A DNA stretch of 64,000 bases from a bacterium (GTDB lineage: Bacteria; Bacillota; Clostridia; Lachnospirales; Lachnospiraceae), in NCBI GenBank assembly GCA_023664305.1, contig JAMPFT010000007.1:1-64000 (forward strand). Reading direction: 5' to 3'. A program made the position numbers and the translations under genes. Below are positions 54,602 to 63,845 of the stretch, piece after piece (position 1 is the stretch's first letter; each line of letters starts with the position of its first letter). A model generated the notes under the pieces. It was not told the DNA's origin and did not search any database. It saw nothing but the letters and a program-made list of their open reading frames with translations.

Positions 54602-56050
54602 ATGCCTCTGTCTGTAACACTAAAAGAAAATATACAATATCTGAAGTCGTCTCTTCCCATCGGCCGCAGCTTTGACCTGATGACCAGAGATCTTCTTTTG
54701 GGAGACACCAGGGCCTATTTTCTGGGAATCAACGGCTTCTGCAAAACGGAAGTCCTGCAGCAGATCTTTTCCGATCTGCAGAATCCTCTATATACAGCGG
54801 ACAGCCGCATAGAAGACATAGAGCGCTATGTGCGGGCCAAAATCGGCTATGCCCAAGTCTCTTTCTCCGATTCCTGGGACGATATTCTCCGGAATGTACT
54901 GAGCGGCCCCGCCGTCCTGCTGATCGACGGCTTTGACCGGGCCGTACTCATCGATGTGCGCACCTACCCTGCCCGGAGCGTCGCAGAGCCGGATCTGGAA
55001 AAGGTCACCCGGGGAGCCCGGGACGGCTTTGTGGAAACGCTTCTCTTCAATGCCAATCTGATCCGCCGCCGGGTACGCTCCCAAAAGCTTTGCTTTGCCA
55101 TGCACAGCGTGGGAACGGAGAGCAAAACGGATGTGGCGGTGGCGTATCTGGAGGACAAGGCTGACCCGCAGCTTTTGGAACGGCTCTCTCGCGCCATCGA
55201 CGCCCTGCAGGTCTCCTCCCTGACGATGGGCGCAAAGAGTCTGGAGGAGCTGCTGCTGCCCAAACGCTGGTGGACGCCTCTTCCCTCCGTCCAGATCACG
55301 GAACGGCCTGATGTGGCGTGCAGCTATCTTTTGGAGGGACATATCCTGCTTTTGGTGGATAACTCTCCCGTCGTACTCCTCCTGCCCTGCACGGTATTTC
55401 AGTTTACCCAGAGCCCGGAGGACTATTACAACAGTCCCTCCGTCGGCAGCTATTTCCGTCTGATCCGCTTCCTCTGCATCCCTGTGAGCCTTTTGCTCAT
55501 GCCTCTTTTTCTGCTGCTGACCTCCCGTTTCCCGGAATTTTCCGCAAAATGGGGGCTGCTCTCCTCCGGGGAGCTTACGCCGGAACGGATCTTTTTTTAT
55601 GTTCTTGCGGTGGAATTTATTTTAGATTTGTTTAAATATTCTTCCTCTTTAAGCTCCGGCAAGTTTTCCGGCTCCCTGTCCGTGGTAGGAGGGTTAATTA
55701 TCGGAGACATTGCCGTCAGCTTAAACTGGCTCTCTGTGGAGACTCTGTTTTACGGAGCCGTCACACTCTTAGCCTCCCTCTCCGTTTCGAGCAAGGAATT
55801 TGGCGACGCTCTCCGCCTTTACCGTCTCCTGCTGATCCTGGCTACCGGTTTCTTCGGGCTGCCCGGTTTCCTTGTCTCTCTGGGGCTCGTCCTGCTTTCC
55901 GCCGCCGCCACTCCCACCTTCGGAGGCTTCAGCTACTTCTGGCCCCTCTTCCCGTTCAACAAAAAAGCCCTGGGCAGGCTGCTGTTCCGCAGTCCTACGC
56001 CCAAGGCCCAGCCTTCCCGTGTCTGGGACAGAAGCGGCAAAGCAAAATAG
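54602..56050 (+). CDS. Spore germination protein, SpoVAF/GerA type
   Basis: A 482-residue member of the GerA family. The N-terminal soluble part carries SWDDILRNVLSGPAVLLIDG-like segments, TRGARDGFVETLLFN and RRRVRSQKLCF. Then EGHILLLVDNSPVVLLLP and SPEDYYNSPSVGSYFRLIRF lead to five or six helices (residues about 290-445). The DYY-x-N-P and short C-terminus favour SpoVAF over GerAA receptors. It would lie in the inner membrane of the spore and act in dipicolinate release or germination. AAGGAG precedes the ATG. No other spoVA gene adjoins it. Confidence 0.88.
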   Translation: MPLSVTLKENIQYLKSSLPIGRSFDLMTRDLLLGDTRAYFLGINGFCKTEVLQQIFSDLQNPLYTADSRIEDIERYVRAKIGYAQVSFSDSWDDILRNVLSGPAVLLIDGFDRAVLIDVRTYPARSVAEPDLEKVTRGARDGFVETLLFNANLIRRRVRSQKLCFAMHSVGTESKTDVAVAYLEDKADPQLLERLSRAIDALQVSSLTMGAKSLEELLLPKRWWTPLPSVQITERPDVACSYLLEGHILLLVDNSPVVLLLPCTVFQFTQSPEDYYNSPSVGSYFRLIRFLCIPVSLLLMPLFLLLTSRFPEFSAKWGLLSSGELTPERIFFYVLAVEFILDLFKYSSSLSSGKFSGSLSVVGGLIIGDIAVSLNWLSVETLFYGAVTLLASLSVSSKEFGDALRLYRLLLILATGFFGLPGFLVSLGLVLLSAAATPTFGGFSYFWPLFPFNKKALGRLLFRSPTPKAQPSRVWDRSGKAK

Positions 56051-56055
56051 TCTCC

Positions 56056-57387
56056 TCAGCGGTATTGCTTCCTGCGATATTTTGTAAAAAGAAACGGCAG
56101 TTCGTACAGCATCATCGCCGCCCACCCGATCAGATAAGCCCACGGCAGCGCGGTAATTCCCATCCCCCGTCCGAAAACCAGCAGGGCGCAAGCGGCTATC
56201 CGCACCCCCATGTTGATCAGGCTGCTCCACAGAGTGATCTGTAAATCTCCCATTCCGCGAAAATATCCCTGTACCCCGTTTGTGACGGCCGGTACAATAT
56301 ACATAAACGCAATTAAATGCAGATACTGCCTGCCGAGAAGAACCGTCGGCATATCGCGGGTAAACAGCCTCATGCACGGATCGGCAAACAGGAAAAGGAC
56401 GACTCCCAGAATAGCGCCATAGGCCAGCTCCACATACATTCCGACACGGAACGCCTTGCCGACGCGCTTCATCTCACCGGCTCCGCGGTTCTGCGCCATG
56501 ACGCTTGTCATGGCGTGGCCGATATTCTGCTCGGGGATATAGGCAAAATCGTCGATTCGGTTGATCGCCGCAAAGGCCGCCGTCGCGGTCACACCCATCG
56601 TATTCACGATCCCCTGGATACTCAGCTTCCCCAGCTGCACCGTAGACTGCTGCAGGGCGCTGACAAAGCCGTACTGTACGGTTTGCTTTAACAGCTTTTT
56701 GTCAAAGACAAACCATTGCTTTCCCAGATTTAAAACCGGAATTTTCCTTTGAATATAGAGCCAGCACAGCAGACAGCTGACGGCTTCGCTGATCACCGTG
56801 CTGACGGCGCAGCCAACCGTTTCCATGGAAAAGCATACGACAAACAGCAGATCTCCCACGATATTCAGGACAGCGCTGATTCCCAGGAAAAGAAGCGGGG
56901 ATCTGCTGTCCCCCATAGCCCTCAATGTGCTTGCAAAAAAATTATAGATAAAATTAAACACCAGACCGCACAGAACAATGCGAAGATACAAAGCCGCCTC
57001 CCCGCGGATCGCGGCGTCTACACGGATAATCCGCAAGAGCAGAGGAGCCGCCGCAACCCCCGCCGCGGTGAGAAGCAGGGAAAACACCGTCCCGGAAATC
57101 ACGGTTGTGCTCACCTGACGCTTAAGCGCCTCATAATTTTTGCCGCCGTATAGCGTGCCGATCAGGATCCCCGCGCCGAGGCAGATCCCCTGTTCAAACA
57201 GGATAATCAGCGTCATCAGCGGATTGCCTGTTCCGACCGCCGCCAAGGCGTCATTGCCGACATACCGTCCCACAATGATACCGTCAACGGCATTGTAGGT
57301 AAGCTGGAGCAGATTGCCCAGCACCAGCGGAACCGTAAATCGGAGGATGAGCGGAAAAATCGCTCCTTTGGTCATATCCTTTGTCAT
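56056..57387 (-). CDS. MATE-family efflux transporter
   Basis: A 443-residue exporter with 12 helices in two homologous halves: LGNLLQLTYNAVDGIIVGRY in helix 1, GNPLMTLIILFEQGICLGAG, and in the second half FGFVSALQQSTVQLG-type and NRIDDFAYIPEQNIGHA. The pattern is that of the DinF/NorM-like clostridial branch. It would expel cationic drugs or metabolites using a sodium or proton gradient. The ATG at 57387 is seven bases after GAGG; the TTG two codons earlier is too close. The stop lies six bases from the convergent SpoVAF stop. Confidence 0.92.
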   Translation of the reverse strand: MTKDMTKGAIFPLILRFTVPLVLGNLLQLTYNAVDGIIVGRYVGNDALAAVGTGNPLMTLIILFEQGICLGAGILIGTLYGGKNYEALKRQVSTTVISGTVFSLLLTAAGVAAAPLLLRIIRVDAAIRGEAALYLRIVLCGLVFNFIYNFFASTLRAMGDSRSPLLFLGISAVLNIVGDLLFVVCFSMETVGCAVSTVISEAVSCLLCWLYIQRKIPVLNLGKQWFVFDKKLLKQTVQYGFVSALQQSTVQLGKLSIQGIVNTMGVTATAAFAAINRIDDFAYIPEQNIGHAMTSVMAQNRGAGEMKRVGKAFRVGMYVELAYGAILGVVLFLFADPCMRLFTRDMPTVLLGRQYLHLIAFMYIVPAVTNGVQGYFRGMGDLQITLWSSLINMGVRIAACALLVFGRGMGITALPWAYLIGWAAMMLYELPFLFTKYRRKQYR

Positions 57388-57437
57388 AGTCAAGCCTCAT
57401 TCCCTGTTTGGCCGCAAGCTGAAGTTTATTCATGAAT

Positions 57438-57479
57438 AAAAGGTAATCAACTCACCTGCAAAGTGTTTGATTACCTTTT
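57438..57479 (-). terminator. Terminator of the tRNA operon
   Basis: AAAAGGTAATCAA and TTGATTACCTTTT form a perfect 13-base stem with a 16-base loop; on the minus strand the stem itself ends in TTTT. It lies 38 bases past the last tRNA and upstream of the MATE gene. Confidence 0.8.
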
Positions 57480-57516
57480 GATTACCGGAAATTCAATATT
57501 CATAAGGGTTTTTAAG

Positions 57517-57589
57517 AGCGATAGACGGGACTCGAACCCGCGGTTTCCACCTTGGCAAGGTGGCGCTCTACCAACTGAGCCACTATCGC
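57517..57589 (-). tRNA. tRNA-Gly (GCC)
   Basis: A 73-base cloverleaf on the minus strand: acceptor GCGATAG/CTATCGC, D arm GCTC/GAGC, anticodon loop TTGCCAA with anticodon GCC between CCACC and GGTGG, and T arm with TTCGAGT. Discriminator base T. CCA is not encoded. Third gene of the cluster. Confidence 0.97.
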
Positions 57590-57625
57590 GTACAATAAGC
57601 GCTTCCGTTCCGGCAGGAAAACGCA

Positions 57626-57696
57626 AGCAGGTGATGGGAATCGAACCCACATATCTAGCTTGGAAGGCTAGTGTTCTACCACTGAACTACACCTGC
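57626..57696 (-). tRNA. tRNA-Gly (TCC)
   Basis: A 71-base cloverleaf: acceptor GCAGGTG/CACCTGC, D arm GTTC/GAAC, anticodon loop CTTCCAA with anticodon TCC between CTAGC and GCTAG, T arm GTGGG-TTCGATT-CCCAT. Discriminator T, no encoded CCA. Second gene of the cluster; with the GCC species it covers most glycine codons. Confidence 0.97.
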
Positions 57697-57737
57697 ACAA
57701 ATCCGGCACATTCCGATACCTGTATCTCCCGTGCGAG

Positions 57738-57810
<73 letters not shown>

Positions 57811-57844
57811 CTGTAATGTAAATCCATGCGCCGCAACATTGGTA

Positions 57845-57873
57845 ATTATATATGGAAAACGCCGCCCTGTCAA
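57845..57873 (-). promoter_or_regulatory. Consensus promoter of the tRNA cluster
   Basis: On the minus strand TTGACA (57873-57868), 17 bases, TATAAT (57850-57845): both hexamers are perfect. It starts about 35 bases upstream of tRNA-Phe, as expected for a strong stable-RNA promoter. Confidence 0.85.
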
Positions 57874-57893
57874 CCCCTCTCCGCAAAAAAATC

Positions 57894-57921
57894 TTGCATT
57901 TTTTATTCAATCAATTATACT
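57894..57921 (+). promoter_or_regulatory. Promoter candidate of the hybrid kinase gene
   Basis: TTGCAT (57894-57899), 16 bases, TATACT (57916-57921), 81 bases before the ATG at 58003. Back to back with the tRNA promoter. Confidence 0.45.
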
Positions 57922-58002
57922 GATAATTATCTGTTACACATAAAACTGCGCAGTCGGTTTATGTGTAAAGGATCCATGTGCCAATCACGGAGGCGGCTGA
58001 AA

Positions 58003-61000
58003 ATGATTGAGAAAATCAAGAAATACCAGCGGGCGCTGCTGATCAGTCTGATTGTCGTCTGTATCGGAATCATCCTGATCGGCGGAATACGCTATATCGA
58101 AATGCTGCGGGGAAATCTGCAGGATAATGCGATCCAGAATATCATGACCGTGACCACGCAGCACCGGCAGGCTTTCGACAACTTCATTTCCGCGGATCAG
58201 GAACGGCTCCACAGCTATGCGGAGTATTTTTCCGCCAACGACATCGCCCCGGAGGATATCCTGCTGCAGCTTGCAATGTTCCACGAGGTGGACGCGATCT
58301 ACTCGGTGATATGTCTCGACGAAGGTCTGTTTTGCAGCAGTGTGTCCGATGAAGTGCGCCGGATAGACGCGGAAAATCTGGAATACTATCACAGTCTTTC
58401 CGGCAGCGGCGTCCGGGATTCCTTTCTCGGTCTGTTTTCCGGCCTGCCGAAATTCGGCTATTACGAAACCTTCACCTTCCGGGACGGTCATCAGGGACTG
58501 ATTCAGAAAACCTATGAGCGCAACAAGGTCTCCGAAACCTTTTCCCTCTCGCTTTACAACGGTCAGGGATACGGCTATGTTTTGAACCGGGACGGAGATA
58601 TTCTGCTGCGATCCGTTGACATGACCGGCGACCGGGTTTACGACAACGTGTTTGATGCCCTTTCCTCCACCCACAACCCGCAGGAAAACATCGACGCCTT
58701 GGTGACGGCGATGGAACGGCAGGAAACGGGCAGCATTATTTTCCGCGGGGATAACGGCGATTTCGTCTATACTTACACGCCGGTGGAAAGCGTAGACAAC
58801 TGGTATCTGCTTTCCATCGTCCCGGTGAATGTAATTCGGGCGGAGACGGACCGTATTTTGCAGAATACCCGGATGACGTTCGGTCTTTTGGCCCTGATTT
58901 TAATTATCTGCGCGGTATTTGTGCAGCTGATCTGGCATACGCAAAGAGAAATCAAGAACAAGGAGCAGTCCTTTGACTATCAGTCCCAGCTGTTCAATAT
59001 CTTCACCACCTACCTCTCAAACAATACGGACGACCTGTACATGATGTTTGACCACGCGACGGAAGCGCTGGAGTATGTCAGTCCCAATCTGGAGCGGGTG
59101 CTGGGCATTGCGCAGGAAGAGGTAACCGATTATTTCCTAAATTCCGACAGGAGCGCGGACCCCGAGGCCGCGAATGCCTACTACGCCGAAGTACGGGCTT
59201 TGACTCCCGGGGAGGCGGCAGATTCCAGAACCACGGAACGGATCAACCCCAAAACCGGCGAGCGCAAATTCTTTCTGGAAAACACCTACTGCGTCGATAT
59301 TCAGGGACACAGCAAGCGGGTAGTCTATTTCTCCGACCGCACCCGGGAACGGGAATCGCAAAACAGTCTGGCCGAGGCTCTGCGGATGGCTCAGGCCGCC
59401 AACAAGGCCAAAAGCACTTTTTTAAGCAGCATCAGCCACGACATCCGCACTCCCATGAACGCCATCATCGGCTTCCTTGCCCTGATGCGCGACGAGGCGG
59501 ACGACCCCCGGATGGTGCTGGAATATACCCAGCGCATCGACGCCGCGAGCCAGCATCTGCTGGGGCTCATCAACGATGTGCTTGACATGAATAAAATTGA
59601 CAGCGGAACCACCACGCTGAATATCTCGGAAATGAATCTGGCCGAGGTCATCGACGAGCTTAACACGATCATCCGTCCTCAGGCCAGGGCAAAAAAGCAG
59701 ACCTTTGATATTTTTGTTTCTCCCTTAAAATACGAATATCTGCTGGGCGACAAAATGCGGATCAGTCAAATCCTGATCAATCTGCTTTCCAACGCCGTAA
59801 AATACACCCCGGAGCACGGGACGATCGAGGTACGGGTAGCGGAAATGCCCCAGGTAGTCAGCAGTTACAGCCGCATCCGCTTTACCATCAAAGACAACGG
59901 TCTGGGCATGAGTGAAGAATATCAAAAGGTCATCTTCGACCCCTTCACCCGGGAAGAGACTACGGTCACCCATGAAATCCAGGGAACCGGGCTTGGCATG
60001 GCCATCACCAAAAGCCTGATAGATCTGATGGGCGGCACTATCCGTCTGGAGAGCGAGCTTGGCAGGGGAAGCACTTTTACCGTAGAGCTGGAGCTGCGCA
60101 TTCAGGAACAGGATGCGCAGGAGAACGATCTTAAATTCTGGACCGACTATAGCGTAACAAAAATGATTGTGGCAGACGATGACGAGGATACCTGCCGCAA
60201 CATTGTCAATGCCATGGCAAAAACAGGAGTGATCACGGACTATGCCACCGACGGCCAAACGGCCCTGCAGATGATGCGCTCCGCCCGGGAGGCGGGCTGC
60301 CCTTACGGCCTGATTCTGCTGGACTGGCAGATGCCCGATCTGGACGGATTGGAGACTGCCCGGCTTATCCGCAGAAATTACTCCGACAAAATCCCGATTC
60401 TTCTTCTCACCGCCTACGATTGGAGCGATATCAAAAAGGAGGCCATGGAGATCGGCGTGAATCACTTTATGGCGAAGCCCTTCTTTATGAGCACCTTTAA
60501 GGAAGCCATCCGGCGGGTTATGGATAACGCAAAACAGACAGAGGATCCTCTGTCCGACGTCGTTCGGGACCGGCATATTCTGGTGGTAGACGATATCGAG
60601 GTCAACCGGATTATCCTGGTCAAGATCCTCGGCACGCTGGGCGCTGTCTGCGACACAGCCGTCAACGGTCAGGACGCCGTGGAAAAATTTGAAGCCTCCG
60701 GGGCCGGCGGATACGACCTGATCCTGATGGATGTGCAGATGCCGGTGATGAACGGCTACGAGGCCACCGTGGCGATTCGAGGCTGCAGTCATCCCATGGC
60801 AAAGACGATACCGATCATCGCGATGACGGCCAACGCCTTTGCGGACGACGTGCGCAGCGCCATAGAGTCCGGTATGGACGCCCATATTGCAAAGCCCGTC
60901 CAAATCGACAATCTGAAATCCACCATCCGCCAGGTCTTCGACGCCCGGGAGGCGCAGGCAAAGGAACCGGAAAGTACGTCAAATATCCCGCCGCAAAGCA

Positions 61001-61014
61001 AAGTGCATCTGTGA
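58003..61014 (+). CDS. Hybrid sensor histidine kinase with two receiver domains
   Basis: A 1003-residue protein. A helix at residues 10-32 and another near 290-310 bracket a Cache-like outside sensor of about 250 residues (NGQGYGYVLNRDGDILLRS). A PAS-like segment follows, then HisKA with His near residue 478 in FLSSISHDIRTPMN, an HATPase domain (NLLSNAVKYTPEHG, GTGLGMAITKS), receiver 1 with Asp near 774 in LLDWQMPDLDG, and receiver 2 with Asp near 909 in LMDVQMPVMNG. GGAGG lies nine bases before the ATG at 58003. No Hpt or output domain is attached, so the phosphate probably passes to partners elsewhere. Confidence 0.93.
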   Translation: MIEKIKKYQRALLISLIVVCIGIILIGGIRYIEMLRGNLQDNAIQNIMTVTTQHRQAFDNFISADQERLHSYAEYFSANDIAPEDILLQLAMFHEVDAIYSVICLDEGLFCSSVSDEVRRIDAENLEYYHSLSGSGVRDSFLGLFSGLPKFGYYETFTFRDGHQGLIQKTYERNKVSETFSLSLYNGQGYGYVLNRDGDILLRSVDMTGDRVYDNVFDALSSTHNPQENIDALVTAMERQETGSIIFRGDNGDFVYTYTPVESVDNWYLLSIVPVNVIRAETDRILQNTRMTFGLLALILIICAVFVQLIWHTQREIKNKEQSFDYQSQLFNIFTTYLSNNTDDLYMMFDHATEALEYVSPNLERVLGIAQEEVTDYFLNSDRSADPEAANAYYAEVRALTPGEAADSRTTERINPKTGERKFFLENTYCVDIQGHSKRVVYFSDRTRERESQNSLAEALRMAQAANKAKSTFLSSISHDIRTPMNAIIGFLALMRDEADDPRMVLEYTQRIDAASQHLLGLINDVLDMNKIDSGTTTLNISEMNLAEVIDELNTIIRPQARAKKQTFDIFVSPLKYEYLLGDKMRISQILINLLSNAVKYTPEHGTIEVRVAEMPQVVSSYSRIRFTIKDNGLGMSEEYQKVIFDPFTREETTVTHEIQGTGLGMAITKSLIDLMGGTIRLESELGRGSTFTVELELRIQEQDAQENDLKFWTDYSVTKMIVADDDEDTCRNIVNAMAKTGVITDYATDGQTALQMMRSAREAGCPYGLILLDWQMPDLDGLETARLIRRNYSDKIPILLLTAYDWSDIKKEAMEIGVNHFMAKPFFMSTFKEAIRRVMDNAKQTEDPLSDVVRDRHILVVDDIEVNRIILVKILGTLGAVCDTAVNGQDAVEKFEASGAGGYDLILMDVQMPVMNGYEATVAIRGCSHPMAKTIPIIAMTANAFADDVRSAIESGMDAHIAKPVQIDNLKSTIRQVFDAREAQAKEPESTSNIPPQSKVHL

Positions 61015-61041
61015 TGCACGGGCATCAAGCTTGAAGCGTCC

Positions 61042-61076
61042 CAAGGGAAATGTGTCCTTCAGACACATTTTGCTTG
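61042..61076 (+). terminator. Terminator after the hybrid kinase gene
   Basis: AAATGTGTC and GACACATTT form a perfect nine-base stem with loop CTTCA, extended by CAAG/CTTG around a two-base mismatch. A second small hairpin (GTGCATC-TGT-GATGCAC) overlaps the stop codon region upstream. Followed by a short T-poor tail, so strength is moderate. Confidence 0.55.
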
Positions 61077-61140
61077 CGGGAATAAACAGCTTTGCGGCGG
61101 CAATGCCGGCATGTGAACGACAACCGTAAGTCAACGGTTC

Positions 61141-62445
61141 TCAATCCACATCCCGGCATTGTCTGTTGTACTGCATTAAAAGTCTCACCACCCGGTTATA
61201 GCTGAACTTGCCGTCCGCCACGCCGTTGACCTTAAGATTCGTGTCAATAAACACATCTGCCGCCGCGTCCACGATCTCCGTGTCGATCAGGGCCTTGCCG
61301 TTAATGCGGTCCCACTCCTCGTCAGCCACAAAGATATTATCCTTCCAGACCCGGTCCGACACCGCTATGGGAGTTACGACGGCCGCCGCCTCGCCGTAGG
61401 CTTCGGGATTCGTCTGCCAAAGCTTATACACGTCATTGTAGAGATAATTCAGCACACTGAGGTATCCCGCATACCGGAAAAAGGGATCCTGTGACTCCAC
61501 GCAGGCCAGATATCCGATAAAATTCGCCTCATCCTCGTAAATATAGCCTCTCAGGTGAGCCAGCTCATGACACATGGTAGAAGGAATATTTAAAAGATGC
61601 ATGACATCGTTGTAATTTGCCTCCATGGAGAAGGGAAAATAATAGCCCTGCATATACTGCTGGCACATGAAATCCGAAAAGAACATTGCCTTGGGTCTGG
61701 GATACCAGCCGTCCAGCTGCGGATAATCCTCCCCCAGCTTTCGCATCAGTCCTCTCGCCTCGTCGGCCATTTCCGCAAGTCCCTTTTTCCATCCCGCCGC
61801 GTCCCGCACAGAGATTTCCGCGCCGGAGGCGCCCACATAGACTACCTCTCCCGCGTCATTCCTCGTCATCTCCTCCGCCAGCCGGTTACATTCTCCCGCA
61901 ACCTTGTTATAAAGTGAAATCAACTCGACAGAGGTATACTCGCCGTCATCCTCTCCAAAGTAATGCTCGGAAAAGGTAGACGCATGATATAAGATCAGGC
62001 AGTTCAGCGTCATAATCAGACACACTGCCAGAAGCGTCCATCCGAAGAAACGGTAAAATTTCCCGGCAAACCGCCAGAAACCGCCCCGTCGGCCCATATC
62101 TTCCCGCGCCGTCTCCTTCCGTCCCTCTTTCCCGTCTTCCGTGCCCCCGCGGCACTTCCCGATCAGCTCCGCAACGCCGAAGCCGCAGCAGAAAACTCCC
62201 GTCACGGCTGCTGCCGCCAGCAGCAAAAGACCCGCGACAATCATCCACTCACCCACGGAAAAGGGAAATATCCCGGTGATCCGCCCGTATGTCCCCACCC
62301 AGATCGGAAAAATGTGCGCGATGTACCAGTCGCAGAAGGCCGCGCTGTTCCACGCAGCCACGTTCAGCAGCACAATGCCCGCCGCCGTCCCAAGGAACAG
62401 GACCGTACCTTTTTTCAGCTTTCGTTTCTTTTCTATGATCCTCAA
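61141..62445 (-). CDS. DUF3810 family membrane protein, metallopeptidase-like
   Basis: A 434-residue protein. Helices lie near residues 14-34, 62-88 and 130-152; a large outer domain of about 270 residues follows. It holds TMCHELAHLRGYIYEDEANF near residue 290, with the HExxH zinc motif and a downstream Glu suggesting a gluzincin-like metallopeptidase, and ends LLMQYNRQCRD. This matches the DUF3810 family. The start is a TTG at 62445 very close to AGGAG, so the exact start is uncertain; no better ATG is near. It lies 26 bases after the MATE gene in the same direction. Confidence 0.8.
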   Translation of the reverse strand: MRIIEKKRKLKKGTVLFLGTAAGIVLLNVAAWNSAAFCDWYIAHIFPIWVGTYGRITGIFPFSVGEWMIVAGLLLLAAAAVTGVFCCGFGVAELIGKCRGGTEDGKEGRKETAREDMGRRGGFWRFAGKFYRFFGWTLLAVCLIMTLNCLILYHASTFSEHYFGEDDGEYTSVELISLYNKVAGECNRLAEEMTRNDAGEVVYVGASGAEISVRDAAGWKKGLAEMADEARGLMRKLGEDYPQLDGWYPRPKAMFFSDFMCQQYMQGYYFPFSMEANYNDVMHLLNIPSTMCHELAHLRGYIYEDEANFIGYLACVESQDPFFRYAGYLSVLNYLYNDVYKLWQTNPEAYGEAAAVVTPIAVSDRVWKDNIFVADEEWDRINGKALIDTEIVDAAADVFIDTNLKVNGVADGKFSYNRVVRLLMQYNRQCRDVD

Positions 62446-62471
62446 CTCCTGTTTTTACATTTCCGGAATCC

Positions 62472-63845
62472 TCATTCGCCGCGCAGATTGATTCTCGGCT
62501 TCTTCCAGATTCCCGCCAGATAAAACGCAAGTAATATCACGCTGCAGATACCGTTGCTTATGACCACGGAATACCACACGCTGCGCACCCCCATATGGAG
62601 GACGCTCTCACAGAACCACAGGGTCAGGAAACGGAAAACCCAAAGCCTTGAAGCGTTTACCGCCGTGGAGATCTCCGTGTGGCCCGTTCCGTTAAACAGT
62701 CCGATCGTTGAATTATATACGCCGTTTGCAAAACACCAGAACGCCATGATACTCAGAAAGTCCGACGCCATGTCGATCACCTCCCGATCCTCGGAAAAAA
62801 TACTGACAACCGCCCGGGAAATGAACCCCCGGGACAGGATCATTCCGCCCACAAACAAAAAGATCACGGAAATTTTCATGGCAATGCGGTAGCCCTTCTC
62901 CGCTCTTTTCGGCTGTTCCGCGCCCATATTCTGACCTACGATAGTCGCCACCGCGGAGCCGATCCCGTTGGAGGGCAGCGTGATCAGGCCGTTGATCTTG
63001 TTGCCGATGCCGTAGGCCGCCATGGCCTGGGTCCCGTAAGCAAACACGTTTCTGCTCATCAGAAGAAATCCCAGCTGCATGGTGCTCCCGCCCAGCGCGG
63101 TGGGCAGGCCAATCTTTAAAATCAGCTCCAGGTTCTCCTTCTCGACCCGCATATAATTTTTATGCAGACAGAGCTCGCATCCTTTACAGGTCAAAATCAA
63201 AAACGCTGTCACCGCAGGGGCCATCTTTGCCAAAAGCGTAGCCAGCGCGGCTCCCGCCACTCCCATATTAAAATAGACGATGAGTACGGGATCCAACGCC
63301 AGATTTAACAGGATTCCTCCCATATTTAAAATCATCGGCGCAACGGTATCTCCCTGAGACTGGTAGATGGCGGAAAAAATACTGACCATGTACAAAAAGG
63401 GCATGTCCCAGATCACCACCCGCAGATAGGTAACCGCATGCCTGTAGGTCTCCCCGTCAGCCTTCAGCCAGCTCACAATCGCGGGAGTAAACAAAAAGCA
63501 CAGAACGACGCATACCGCGGCAAAGCACATGGCGCATACAAAAATCTGATTCGCCATACATCTGGCCTTTCTGTTATCCTCCGCGCCCACATACTGCGCG
63601 ATCAGGACAGAGCCCGCCATAGTGATGCCGGAGCCGAAATTGATGACGATATTCTGTACCGGCGTCACAAGGTTAATCGCGGCCAGCTGCTCCGTTCCCA
63701 GCTTCCCCAGCCAGTAGGTGTCCGTCAGATTATACAGCGTCTGCAAAAAACTGTTGATGACGACCGGTATCGCCAGCGCCAGGACCGCCTTCCACAGGCT
63801 GCCCCGCAGTATTTCTTGCCGGTTTTTTAAAGCGGATCCATTCAT
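62472..63845 (-). CDS. MATE-family efflux transporter
   Basis: A 457-residue exporter with 12 helices: LAIPVVINSFLQTLYNLTDT in helix 1, NFGSGITMAGSVLIAQYVGA, and in the second half GLPTALGGSTMQLGFLLMSR and GIGSAVATIVGQNMGAEQ. It differs from the MATE gene at 56 kb throughout. The ATG at 63845 follows GGGGAG by ten bases; a GTG three codons upstream is too near. It seems to form a unit with the DUF3810 gene. Confidence 0.92.
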   Translation of the reverse strand: MNGSALKNRQEILRGSLWKAVLALAIPVVINSFLQTLYNLTDTYWLGKLGTEQLAAINLVTPVQNIVINFGSGITMAGSVLIAQYVGAEDNRKARCMANQIFVCAMCFAAVCVVLCFLFTPAIVSWLKADGETYRHAVTYLRVVIWDMPFLYMVSIFSAIYQSQGDTVAPMILNMGGILLNLALDPVLIVYFNMGVAGAALATLLAKMAPAVTAFLILTCKGCELCLHKNYMRVEKENLELILKIGLPTALGGSTMQLGFLLMSRNVFAYGTQAMAAYGIGNKINGLITLPSNGIGSAVATIVGQNMGAEQPKRAEKGYRIAMKISVIFLFVGGMILSRGFISRAVVSIFSEDREVIDMASDFLSIMAFWCFANGVYNSTIGLFNGTGHTEISTAVNASRLWVFRFLTLWFCESVLHMGVRSVWYSVVISNGICSVILLAFYLAGIWKKPRINLRGE